Positions 29,940 to 39,640 of a stretch of DNA of 64,000 bases are shown one piece after another; positions within the stretch are counted from its first letter, which is position 1; each line of letters begins with the position of its first letter. The notes under the pieces were generated by a model. The model ran no database searches and was not told where the DNA came from. It worked only from the letters and a program-made list of their open reading frames with translations. The stretch comes from Symbiodinium natans (lineage: Eukaryota; Sar; Dinophyceae; Suessiales; Symbiodiniaceae), in the NCBI GenBank assembly GCA_905221605.1, contig CAJNDS010000003.1:410001-474000 (forward strand). The letters are read 5' to 3'. Made by a program: the position numbers and the translations under genes.

Positions 29940-32900
29940 TCTGACGATTCACGAAGCCGAGGGGCTGTGTAGAAGCGACTCCCCAAAAGGCGAAGAGTCC
30001 AAGGCTCTGGCTGAAGGTCCAGGAGAGAATAACATGAACCGGAGCTCCTGCTCGCACTGTTTCGGATCTAGGGTTCAGGGTTCAGGGGTCAGGGTTCAGG
30101 GTTTAGGGTTTAGGGTTTAGGGTTTAGGGTTTAGGGTTTAGGGTTTAGGGTTTAGGGTTTAGGGCTTAGGGTTTAGGGTTTAGGGTTTAGGGTTTAGGGT
30201 TTAGGGTTTAGGGTTAGGGTTCAGGCGGTTTCGGGGATTTAGGGAGTTCAGCTCATTAGGGCTTGGTGGTTTCGGCGTTTGGGCTTAAGCTTTTACAAGA
30301 AAAAGGAGCTCCTGCCCTTACGATGGCCGCCAGAAAATCCATCCCTGTCGCTGTTGTAGTGCCAGGGGAAAAAGGGGCGAGCACAGGGTCTACGGGTCCC
30401 TGTAGGGTGCACGGTTCAGACTTTCAGGGTTAAGGTGAAAGGGTATCTGCGACGATGACGCAACGAAGATGTTTTGAGGACTGGATACCGTGGCGTGCCG
30501 TTGCCCTTGCTGCTATGAAGCTGCTGTATTGTCCCATCACAACCACTAGACTAGCTTGCGGGATACCCACACGGCCGCTATAACCCAGCCCTACGGACCA
30601 CTGCGCAATCGAAATCAGACGTCAGGATGGACGTACACATATGCTACTATAGTATCGCAGCAGGTGGCCCAGGCTGATCCACGGGGTCGTGATGAGCACG
30701 GCATGGTGCCAGGGGAGGGAGGCGCGAAGGTTGTCGGCCAGCAGCTCGTCACGGAGTGGCCCGCGCACATGCGCGGTGAAAGCGTCGAAGCTGCCTGCTG
30801 AGGGTTTAGGGTTTAGGTTAGGGTTTAGGGTTTAGGGATTAGGGTTTAGGGTTTAGGGTTTAAGGTTTAGGGTTTAGGGGTTCAGGGTTTAGGGTTTAGG
30901 GTTTAAGGGTTCAGGGTTCAGGGTTTAGGGATCAGGGTTTAGGGTTCAGGGTTTAGGGTTTAGGGTTTGGTGCTTTTTGGGGCGCGCAAGTTGTTGGGGC
31001 GCTGAAAGGTAACCAAGCAAGGCTTCCCAAGCCGGAAGCCTGCTAATGCTCAAGATTCTGGTCCCGCTGCGACTCTCTAGCAGTATGATATGAAGTGGGG
31101 TATATATTTCTTGTACCCCCAAAAGGACACCCGGTATATCGACTCACAGTAGTATAAACCCTACTTCAATATCCTTGCCTTGTGGACCCCACAAAAACTT
31201 GCCCCTGTCATCTAGAAAACCTCCCAATAAGGCCACAAACGATCTCAAACAGGAGACCCGCTCTTTGAAGCTGTATGAAAAAAAAACAGCGCAACAAGCA
31301 AAGCTTCAAGAAACATCCAGAAGCCCAAGAACCCCTTCTAGGATCCCATCCTTCTTAGCCCATGAGCGCCCTCGTCCCATTTAGGTTAGGGTTTAGGGCC
31401 ACAAGGGTTTAAGGTTTAGGGCTTTGGGGTTCAGGGGTTAGGGTTTGGGATTTAGGGTTTAGGGTTTAGGATTTAGGGTTTAGGGTTTAGGGTTTAGGGT
31501 CTAGGCTTCTATCCGAGATCCGAAGCCGAGCCGCCGTACCACTCTTGGATGGCGGCGTAGATGAAGTCCTGATCCGAGGCCAGTCGGCAACTTGCGTCCG
31601 CCAGCTCGAAGGTTGCCAGGGCATCGAAGACCTGTCCAAGCTCAGGGTTTAAGGTTTAGGGTTTAGGGTTTAGGGGTTTAGGGTTTAGGGTTTAGGGTTT
31701 AGGGTTTAGGGTTTAGGGTTTAGGGTTTAGGGTTTAGGGTTTAGGGTTTAGAAAAACAGCCCCCAGTCAGAAAAACCCGCACGAAACCCGAAACTCTAAA
31801 CCTTTTCCACTTTCCGACTCGCATCTCCCTGATGTCTGACTCGGGGTGTGTGCTTCTTTCCGACTCGTCTTCGGGAACCGGTCTTAAGGTATAGAATCAT
31901 GCAGAGATGAAGAGGAAAGTGTAGTATAGTGTGGAATCGCGTGGTGTAGAAGTAGAGGCAGTAGAGGTGTAAAATGGTATAGTGTAGTTTTGCGCAGTGC
32001 GGTATGATGGTAAGGTGTAAGTAGGTTAGCATGGTATGTTCACGCTTCCAGATTCTCAGTTCTACTGAAGTCGACAGAATACGGCAACACATAAGCGAGG
32101 ATAAGCGACCAAGCCGAGGATAACCAGGATAACAGGATCTTCAGGGGGGTCAGGGTTTGGGGTTGAGGGTTCAGGGTTTCCAGGGTTTAGGGTTTAGTAG
32201 GGTTTAGTAGGGGTTAGGGTTTAGGGTGTAGGGTTCAAAGCCTCAGAAGCGACTTGGCGGAAGAGCCACCACTCAATAGCTCTGGGCACGCCCCAGCAAT
32301 TCCAGCTAGCTACGAAACCAAGGGCTGCAAGGTCACAATACGACCCAAGATACCCAAAACCCTATACCCTAGCCCCTAGCACCCTACTACCCCAATACCC
32401 CAATCCCCCAGTACACTAGTGCCCGAATACCCTAATACCCTAATACCCTCATGCCCGAATACCTTCTAACCCCTCAAACCCCCCCACATTGCCCGGACCT
32501 GGCTTGGCCCTCCCGAGGTTGAAAGCCACACCTGGCGCTTCTTTGCGAGGTTCCTCCGGAGGGCGTGCATTACTCCGGCGAGAGGGGCAAAGGCCAAGAC
32601 CAGAAGAAGCGTGCCGCCTCACTTGCGCACACAACTCAGGACACAAAGCCCTAAAACACAAGCACTCGGCCCCCCAAATCCAAAAAACCCTACCCCAAAC
32701 CCTAAACCCCAACCTGAGCCCCAAACCCCAAACCCCAAACCCCAAACCCTAAACCCTAAACCCTAAACCTCCCAAGAGAGCGGAGTTGCGAAATCGGACG
32801 GCGGCGAACCAGACGTAGAGGCCCGTGGCCACCGCGCCACCGAGCCAGAGGATGGCGACACCGAGCTCCACGAACCTGAGAGAATATGAATCTGAGGGTC

Positions 32901-33495
32901 TGGGGTTTAGGGTTTAGGGTTTAGGGTTTAGGGTTTAGGGTTTAGGGTTTAGGGTTGAGGGTTTAGGGTTAGGGTTTCGTACATTAGGGCTCAGGGTGCA
33001 GGACTTAGGATTGAGGGTGTAGTCTCCATGAAGCGTTAAGGAGGTTTGTGCAATTTGGAAAGCTGGACTTTGATTCATGATGCTGGTTGCCAACTGTATC
33101 TGGCATCTGGCGCACACTTCGGTGGATTAACGCACTACAACTAGTATACTGCAGCAGCTGTAGTCTACAAATCAAATGTATAGCTACGTGCTTTCTAGAG
33201 GTGTTGAGGGATGATACTGCTTGAAATCTTGACGAGGGCTTGGACACTTGTGTTGTCAGCGGCTGCCTTTGTCATTGATTTCGCACTGGCTGCAAGCGCC
33301 TTAACACATGAATACATTCATCTGTCCCCACCCCCCCCCCCCGCCCCCGCACTGTATCCAAAATGAAAAGGATTAGTTGCTATGCTCCCTAAACCCTAAA
33401 CCCTAAACCCTAAACCCTAAACCCTAAACCCTTTCAGCATACCCCTACATGTCCCCACAAGTGCTGGCCAGAGGAGCAGAGGGGCGAAGCGGATC
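29940..33495 (-). CDS. Internal exons of a dinoflagellate TIR-like multi-pass protein
   Basis: In transcript order: 33454-33495 (IRFAPLLLWPALVG); 32800-32875 (membrane helix FVELGVAILWLGGAVATGLY); 31631 down to about 31,530 (VFDALATFELADASC, SDQDFIYAAIQEWYG); and about 30,055-29,955 (GAPVHVILSWTFSQSLGLFA). The first three join in phase as LVG-FVELG and WFAA-VFDAL, through GA and GT donors. The order 'RFAPL', paired helices, 'FELADASC...D..I..AI..WYG' matches a family I remember as greatly expanded in dinoflagellates, whose N-terminal part carries the VxINQxD...GI motif seen at 43.4 kb. The role is unknown; a signalling or NAD-related TIR-like function is only a guess. Confidence 0.5.
30063..30224. 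repeat. Telomeric array TTTAGGG
   Basis: More than 20 heptamers. Further blocks of the same orientation follow at 30801-30968 and 31380-31505. Confidence 0.9.
31091..31168. mobile_element. 78-bp inverted-repeat element without telomeric array
   Basis: Ends tgaagtggggtatata and tataaaccctacttca form imperfect inverted repeats. It is the empty counterpart of 25391-25587: the shared phrases atatttcttgt and ggacaccc are separated by only 8 bp here. Confidence 0.75.
31645..31752. repeat. Telomeric array TTTAGGG
   Basis: About 15 heptamers, directly upstream (transcript sense) of the WYG-containing exon. Confidence 0.9.
31800..32460. other. Low-complexity intron sequence
   Basis: Contains a GTA/GTG-rich tract (31,920-32,035), degenerate TTTAGGG (32,150-32,240) and a degenerate ACCCTAATA-type repeat (32,350-32,465). 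No exon supported. Confidence 0.5.
32690..33010. repeat. C-rich and T-rich telomeric blocks flanking the 32.8-kb exon
   Basis: CCCCAAA/CCCTAAA at 32690-32770 and TTTAGGG at 32903-32984. On the transcript strand the arrays lie at the acceptor and donor sides of the helix exon. Confidence 0.85.
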
Positions 33496-34084
33496 CTGCC
33501 GGGTGAGGGCTGCCCAGAAGCCTAGGAGGGCCTATAATATGCTCTAAAGCCATCAACCCAAAACAGACAAGCCTGAACCCTAAACCCTAAACCCTAAACC
33601 CTAAACCCTAAACCCTAAACCCTAAACCATACAAGTCTGAACTGGAAGCCGGATAGCCCAGCGCTCCCTGATTCTTTGAAGCTTCAAGGTTTGGGGCCGT
33701 CGGCCTCTATTTGGGTTCTGCGGGCTTGCAGTATTTAAGGCATATGATGTTGGGGTTCTTTAGCTTTGGTCATACTTGCTGGGTTAACATGAGGCATGTC
33801 TGACGGTGATGTAACAAGGGGCTCCATCTTAGAGTATGCTCGTATACCCGGCACACTTCGGGAGCTAACGATTCAGGACGCTCGACAACCCTAGACCCTG
33901 TTGTACTGTCGCAGGTGTTGAAAATTTCGTCTGCAAGACTGGGAGTCTGGTCGCCAATGCCAGAATCCCGACACAGGGGTCTCGCGATCTTAGCCAAAAC
34001 GTGCTTAACCCTTACAGTCACAAGAATCCATCGCGCTGAGGACCGCTTGCAATCAAAGCTGGGCCACTCTTCGTTCCCTAACCC

Positions 34085-34189
34085 CCTAAACCCTAAACCC
34101 TAAACCCTAAACCCTGAACCCTAAACCCAAAACCCTAAACCCCAAAACCCTAAACCCCAAAACCCTAAACCCCAAAACCCTAAACCCTA
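34085..34189. repeat. Telomeric array, left flank of the retrotransposon
   Basis: CCCTAAA with CCCCAAAA variants. It stops at ...taaaccct|a, and the right flank of the retrotransposon resumes with aaccctaaa, which restores the heptamer register. Confidence 0.95.
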
Positions 34190-34349
34190 TCCCTCTCTTT
34201 TCGCCTGCCATCGCTAAGTTCTGTGTCAGCGCCGAGAGGGCGCAGGCTCTGGTGGCCAAGTAACTACGGGCAACCCAAGAGGGGACGACGGGCCTAAACC
34301 GAAAGAACCCTAAGGGATTGGGGAGTTGCGAGGCCATCAAAGTACTATC
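34189..34349 (-). repeat. Split direct repeat B2 (3' terminus of the element)
   Basis: 161 bp, identical to 34423-34583. Confidence 0.95.
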
Positions 34350-34366
34350 GGGCGGCAGTGGGTGGG

Positions 34367-34423
34367 CCCAGAACGCTGCGCTTGAAGTAGCGAAGGATTT
34401 ACTCAATCAAGGGATATATTGCA
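34367..34423 (-). repeat. Split direct repeat A2 (internal)
   Basis: 57 bp, identical to the 5' terminal copy at 41552-41608. Confidence 0.95.
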
Positions 34424-34583
34424 TCCCTCTCTTTTCGCCTGCCATCGCTAAGTTCTGTGTCAGCGCCGAGAGGGCGCAGGCTCTGGTGGCCAAGTAACTA
34501 CGGGCAACCCAAGAGGGGACGACGGGCCTAAACCGAAAGAACCCTAAGGGATTGGGGAGTTGCGAGGCCATCAAAGTACTATC
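34423..34583 (-). repeat. Split direct repeat B1 (internal)
   Basis: 161 bp copy directly after the pol stop codon, joined to A2 at the circle-junction-like sequence. Confidence 0.95.
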
Positions 34584-34588
34584 CACTC

Positions 34589-37500
34589 TCAGGGTCCTTG
34601 GGCTTGACCCACTTGATTTGAGGCTATGGACAGAAGGAGCAGCGGTCGAGCATAGCGACGTAGAACGCTAATGCGGTCCCGCGCCCAACGTGGGAGTTCC
34701 TGCAAAAGGAGTTGTGCACCAACCTCCTGTAGATAAAACTCGACTGTTTTTATTTTGGCCCATCGTCCTCTCCATGCGACAAGACTAATGTCTTCGGTCT
34801 CGAGATATAGGAAAGTCGCACCGCTCCCTCTGAGCACGCCTGGGGTGGCACCCTTCTGTGAAAGGGTGTGAGGCACTCCCAGGCGCTGCATGATGGCGTT
34901 CCACTGAGTCCTGTACATGTGCATAGAGCCTCTGAAGAGTTTGGCATCCAAAGGGAGATGCTCGTACTGAGATATCAAGAATCGAAGTGTTAAGGGGTCC
35001 TCCAAGCGGCAGTGCTGTCTGCGCGCGAACCGTTGCGTTTTGGGATTACGCAGGTGCACGTAGGCTAGCATATCTGTAGACATGGCATCGGAAGGAAGGA
35101 CTAGATCCCGGCGTGTGAGTGGGATCATTTCAGCGGGATGCAACATGCAGAGGAAACCAATGAGAGTCAGGCAAGCCCAGTCATTCCAGCCCCAGCAAAG
35201 GGCAAGTGTTACTGCCGCTTGCACTATGGGCTGGGAGATGACCGGACGACATTCGCCTGGTTCCGCTGCTTGCCATTTTTTATCCACTTGCCACGCAGGC
35301 GTTAGCTGATTTCGGTGTTGGGGATGAAGATCCTGCACTGCCGTGATGGCATACACATAGAGATACCTCGGGTATCCTGCCGAATACAGATGCAAGCCAT
35401 AAGCACGCAAAGCGAGCGCTGCAGATTGTGACGCCGACATAACAGCAGCGAACTGAAGACACATCTCAGTCTCAAGCCAAACCACGAATGCCTCAAGGGC
35501 CTTCCGCATCTTGTGCTTGGTCGAGGTCGCGAAGCCTGACTCTAAGTCGAGAGGGCCTCTTGGCCGGAGCCTGCTGGAAGGACCTGGATTCCTCTCGATG
35601 TCGCCAGCAACAAGCAAAAGAAGACGCAGCCAGCGGCCTGCGACACGGGGGACGTGTGAGGCTGCAAGGCACAAGTCGAACAAGTAGGTGTCACCTTTGG
35701 CTAAAGCTTCAAGCCAGAGCGGGCGCTCCTTCGTCGGAGGAGCAACACTGGTGTTGCGAGAGGGCCCGTCGCTCCGATTGTGCGCAGAGTACACATGCAA
35801 CCCCCCGGGATACAAACCGGATCCGAGCACGTAGGGGAGTGCGGACTGGAGGATGTGACAAAGTGCAGGGCTTGAAGAACGGCCTTTCGAGGCGGCGCCT
35901 AGCAACACCCGGCTATCGATCAGACCCAAAAGCCTACTATTGGGGTGCCGAGTGGAGCACCACTTCAGCCAAGTCTTGTAGGACCTTGTCTCCAAGATGT
36001 TGATGTGATTCTCGCCCCCGAAACGGTAGCGTAGGAGCTCCTTGAACTCCAGGCTGTCAGCTAGCTCACCGACCCACTCGGGATCTTCATAGAAGGGACG
36101 TGGCTCTGGCTTTAAACCTTCACTAGGGTCGCAAGGGGGCAAGGGACCTAAACCACCTAAAGTCAAGGTGTTAAGGGTAGCATGTCTTGCGGACAAAGGA
36201 AGGACCGGGACTTGGCCCAACTTGGACTGCAAGCTGCCTGATGCCATGCGGCGCACCAGTGATAAGGGATACATCGCAGAGAAGGCCGAGACACTTTCAC
36301 CAACCCGAGGAGTGCGGCCGAACACAGCCTCTGGAGTTGGCCTGCAAAGCTTGCTGAACTCGGCAACACGCGCAGCAGTGAAAGTGCCCTCGACTATGAA
36401 ATGCCTAGAACCCTTACCGCAGTTGCAGGGGCCACTCAACTGAAGAAGCCAAGGTTTGTTTGTGAGCCACTGGTGAGGCTTCTTGAAAGGCGCACCAAAG
36501 CTGCAGGCACAGAACCTCACTAACACCGACCCCAAGACCGCTAGCCTCACAAAACACTGCATATAAAACATGACACTCGAGCCCGGTTGCGCGACGCTGT
36601 AAAAGCCCCCAAGAGAGGCGATCACGGACATGAGAAAGGCTGTGCGCATGGCTAATTGGTTATGGGCATAGGTTAGGGGTTCCTTGGGGTTGAAGCCCGC
36701 AGGTTGGATTTTAGAGCGGAGGCGCGGACGCCTGAGCGTGCCGTAAGTTAGACATGGCGGCGCAGCATGCCACTCGCGAACCACCTTCCGGAGCGCGAGG
36801 CTAAGAAGCTCATGGAGCACATTGTTGGAACTAACATCCATGAAGCGCAAGACGCGCCCGGACACATCAACACCTGGATGCACAGAGAGACCCGCCTGGG
36901 AGTGAGCATAGCTCCAGTTCGAGCAACCAGCAAAAAGTTCCACGCAGTCAAAGAGCACGCCCTCTTGCAGCGAAGCGTGCAAGGGAAAGACACTGGGCAC
37001 GGAGGCGGTGGCACGGTCGCCGAAGACAGGTTCAGCATCAACATCCATGGTTTCCAGGAGCGCAGAGGCAGGACCAAGCAGTTTGGTGTAATGACCCCGT
37101 TGCTCGCAATGTCGCCAGAGTTCAGAAGCCACCCCTGGAGGCAGCGGAGCCGAAACAAGTCCCGCGCCGTTGGGCGACGCGTCCATGGCAAAGAGGGAGT
37201 CCACGTACTTGGCACGAAGGTCAGCAACGAAGGTGGGAGCCAACACGCACATTGCCATGAGCTCATTGACTGAGGCGCGGCTAAGAGGGTAGACCTTGTG
37301 CCTAGGTTCACGCCTAGCATCGGCAAAGCAGCTTTGCAAAAGGGCCAGCACCGGTCGCCGGAAGAGTGCCACATGTATCCACAACCCCAACAGAGAGGAC
37401 AGCAGGGAAGCGGACGCACAGGCTCGCTGCACGACAATGGCTGTGATAACCATAAGCACTAAAACCCTATGCCTAGGAGCACCTACTAAACCCAAAATGC

Positions 37501-39640
37501 CATCGACTTCGGCTCCAAGGAAAGTCCCCGAAGTTACGTTCCTCTGACGTTTCCGAGGGTGTTGCACAAGGCCGACGGTCTGGTAGGCCACCTCTGCAGC
37601 GCTGAAGATGGCTGTGTCACGGGCAGGCGTGCTGAGAGAATGGGTCTTCTTGCAGAGCACCGAGGCTGTGAAATGATCATCGATTGCAAGGAACTCCCAC
37701 ACTGGCGATCGCGGAAGCGGAGAACGGTAGGACACCCGTTCATGGGGGAGCATGCAGTGCGCAAGTTCATTTAAGACATTAAAGTGGGCCTGTTGGGCGC
37801 ATTCCACAGCCATGCTGTCTCCCATTGCTAAAGCCCCTAGGGCTAAAAAGTAGAAATCACTGCTGGGGGCATTTTGGAAGCACTTCAAATGCTTGACCTC
37901 ATGCTTTGCAAATTTCATCCTGATACTATTTCTCTTTGCTCGACTGAAACTGACCTTGAAAGTATAATACATCTCGGACAAATCATCGGCACAGAAGCGC
38001 ATGAAGTGATTCTCATCAGGAATGTTTGCTAAAGTCAAGAGACACCCCGGAGCTAGTGACTTCGTAAAATTAGCGTAGGGCTTAGTCCTAGAGTTAATGA
38101 CAGTGGGGTTTAGAATGAGTCTGTCGAACTCCGAATCCTTGGGAATGCAAAAGCAACCACAAGCCTCATGCTCATCAACGAGCCCCACTGGAATCAACTG
38201 AAGGGCCTCGAAGGAATCCCATTTGGCAGCCAGGGCTAGCAACTCGTGACGATCAGCATGCACTCTTGCTGCAGGCAGCTTCGGCCACTCATCAGGCGCA
38301 GCCCGCAATGTGTCGGGTTCGATGTACGTGGCTTTGACCACAGGATCGCTCAAGAAGGGCACTGGGTCAAATGAAGGAGGCAAAGTCCATTTAACCCTTT
38401 CGGCTAGGACAGGTTTGCAAGCCAGTCCCGAATCAACACGGCAGTTACCGAGGTCGGCTAATTTTTCTCCCGGGCTCACCAAGTCAGATTTGGGCTCGAA
38501 AGGCGACGTTGCCCTCTTTAGTGGGGCCCCTATGTGACTTTTAGCAGAGTTTGCTACGGGGCTTGTCAAGGGAGGGCCAGATTGGCCAAACCGAGGGTTC
38601 CCCGAGATCCCACTAGGAGAGATGGTGTGGTCATGTTGACATGCTGGGTTTGGAGGGGTTCCTAAATTAGGAGAGGAACCTTTAGGGAATCGGGGCCCGG
38701 AGCCTGCGTAAGATCCCCAAGACTCATGCAGCGAGGAAACTAATTGACCCACCAAGTCGTTAAAGCCATTCGGGCCCTCAACCTCAACTGTGCGCAAGCG
38801 AGTCGCTAAACCTAAAAGGTCATCAAATTTTTCGGCAGAACGGCCCAAGGACGATGCGGACAATGGCTCGGCTGAGACAAAATGGGCGGTCAACCGCTCC
38901 AGGGTCTCCAAAGCTGAGTGCTGAGCTGACGTCCAGGCATAGGCGCCAGCTTTAGCATGAGGGGGGGGCTTAGTCGGACAACCAAGGGACAACCAATTGA
39001 GGGTGCAAACTTGGAGGCGAACTAATTCCCGAACTAGGGCTAATTTACGAAGGCGGCGGCGGCGCCTTGGTCCTGGCCGGGTTTCATATGCAGAGGCGGT
39101 CCATCGGCCACGCGGCGGAGGCGGGACCGGCCATATCTCGCTGGCTCGGTTTCGAGCCTGCTGTCCAGCGCAGGCGGGGGGCCCTAAGGACAGGTAAGTG
39201 AACGAACCAAGCCCAATCCTAGGGGACCCCAAAATACCTAAAAAACTACCAACCCAATGCAAGAAGTCTAAAGGCTTATCAGGCAGGGATTTGGGTTCAG
39301 CTCCGAGCGCAGGAAGGGGGTTAGTAAAGGCATCATCCCTTGACGGTCCCAGAACTACGGCCCCCCTGGAAGCAGCAACTGGAGCACACGGAGCAAAAGA
39401 TCTCGAATTCAAGTCAGCCGGCTGGCTAGCTTTAGGCACGCTTGGTTCCACCGCACCGGCCTCACATGCATTTGCGTTGTGCTCTAGGTCGAGCCTTCGG
39501 TGCCCCCTCTGGGATTGCGGGGCGGCCGCCTCGGGGGCTTCTTGGCACCTGGCGTTGCTTCGTCCGTTCTTTGCTCTTTGGCGCCGGTGAAGGGGGTTCT
39601 CGAGTCGGAGGCCCCCGGGTCGAAAGTTGCTGGGCCCGCG
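34589..39640 (-). CDS. Retrotransposon ORF2: RT, RNase H, DNMT-like domain, 2A, tyrosine recombinase
   Basis: The frame stays open from 41206, but the part over ORF1 is an Arg/Ser-rich shadow. Real coding probably begins near the end of ORF1 (39.5-39.6 kb), by frameshift or re-initiation. Residue numbers count from 41206. RT is at about 1000-1230: ADDLSEMYYTFKVS, then LGALAMGDSMAVECAQQAHF, and the catalytic EFLAIDDHF at 1172-1180 in place of YxDD. RNase H parts are MDASPNGAGL (about 1339) and HINILETRS, DSRVLLG, KGRSSS. A cytosine-methyltransferase-like domain (about 1410-1650) lies between them. A 2A motif, GDIERNPGP, is at 1868-1876. The tyrosine recombinase follows (about 1890-2200) with LRGSGATF, WRGRW and TVEFYLQE. 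The protein would reverse-transcribe the element and integrate the circular DNA. The stop lies 5 bp before B1. Intact. Confidence 0.85.
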   Translation of the reverse strand, partial: RGPSNFRPGGLRLENPLHRRQRAKNGRSNARCQEAPEAAAPQSQRGHRRLDLEHNANACEAGAVEPSVPKASQPADLNSRSFAPCAPVAASRGAVVLGPSRDDAFTNPLPALGAEPKSLPDKPLDFLHWVGSFLGILGSPRIGLGSFTYLSLGPPACAGQQARNRASEIWPVPPPPRGRWTASAYETRPGPRRRRRLRKLALVRELVRLQVCTLNWLSLGCPTKPPPHAKAGAYAWTSAQHSALETLERLTAHFVSAEPLSASSLGRSAEKFDDLLGLATRLRTVEVEGPNGFNDLVGQLVSSLHESWGSYAGSGPRFPKGSSPNLGTPPNPACQHDHTISPSGISGNPRFGQSGPPLTSPVANSAKSHIGAPLKRATSPFEPKSDLVSPGEKLADLGNCRVDSGLACKPVLAERVKWTLPPSFDPVPFLSDPVVKATYIEPDTLRAAPDEWPKLPAARVHADRHELLALAAKWDSFEALQLIPVGLVDEHEACGCFCIPKDSEFDRLILNPTVINSRTKPYANFTKSLAPGCLLTLANIPDENHFMRFCADDLSEMYYTFKVSFSRAKRNSIRMKFAKHEVKHLKCFQNAPSSDFYFLALGALAMGDSMAVECAQQAHFNVLNELAHCMLPHERVSYRSPLPRSPVWEFLAIDDHFTASVLCKKTHSLSTPARDTAIFSAAEVAYQTVGLVQHPRKRQRNVTSGTFLGAEVDGILGLVGAPRHRVLVLMVITAIVVQRACASASLLSSLLGLWIHVALFRRPVLALLQSCFADARREPRHKVYPLSRASVNELMAMCVLAPTFVADLRAKYVDSLFAMDASPNGAGLVSAPLPPGVASELWRHCEQRGHYTKLLGPASALLETMDVDAEPVFGDRATASVPSVFPLHASLQEGVLFDCVELFAGCSNWSYAHSQAGLSVHPGVDVSGRVLRFMDVSSNNVLHELLSLALRKVVREWHAAPPCLTYGTLRRPRLRSKIQPAGFNPKEPLTYAHNQLAMRTAFLMSVIASLGGFYSVAQPGSSVMFYMQCFVRLAVLGSVLVRFCACSFGAPFKKPHQWLTNKPWLLQLSGPCNCGKGSRHFIVEGTFTAARVAEFSKLCRPTPEAVFGRTPRVGESVSAFSAMYPLSLVRRMASGSLQSKLGQVPVLPLSARHATLNTLTLGGLGPLPPCDPSEGLKPEPRPFYEDPEWVGELADSLEFKELLRYRFGGENHINILETRSYKTWLKWCSTRHPNSRLLGLIDSRVLLGAASKGRSSSPALCHILQSALPYVLGSGLYPGGLHVYSAHNRSDGPSRNTSVAPPTKERPLWLEALAKGDTYLFDLCLAASHVPRVAGRWLRLLLLVAGDIERNPGPSSRLRPRGPLDLESGFATSTKHKMRKALEAFVVWLETEMCLQFAAVMSASQSAALALRAYGLHLYSAGYPRYLYVYAITAVQDLHPQHRNQLTPAWQVDKKWQAAEPGECRPVISQPIVQAAVTLALCWGWNDWACLTLIGFLCMLHPAEMIPLTRRDLVLPSDAMSTDMLAYVHLRNPKTQRFARRQHCRLEDPLTLRFLISQYEHLPLDAKLFRGSMHMYRTQWNAIMQRLGVPHTLSQKGATPGVLRGSGATFLYLETEDISLVAWRGRWAKIKTVEFYLQEVGAQLLLQELPRWARDRISVLRRYARPLLLLSIASNQVGQAQGP
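35579..35605 (-). other. 2A-type ribosome-skipping motif within ORF2
   Basis: Encodes GDIERNPGP preceded by RLLLLVA, fitting the D(V/I)ExNPGP consensus exactly, including the hydrophobic lead. Skipping would separate RT/RNase H/DNMT-like from the tyrosine recombinase between Gly and the final Pro. Confidence 0.85.
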
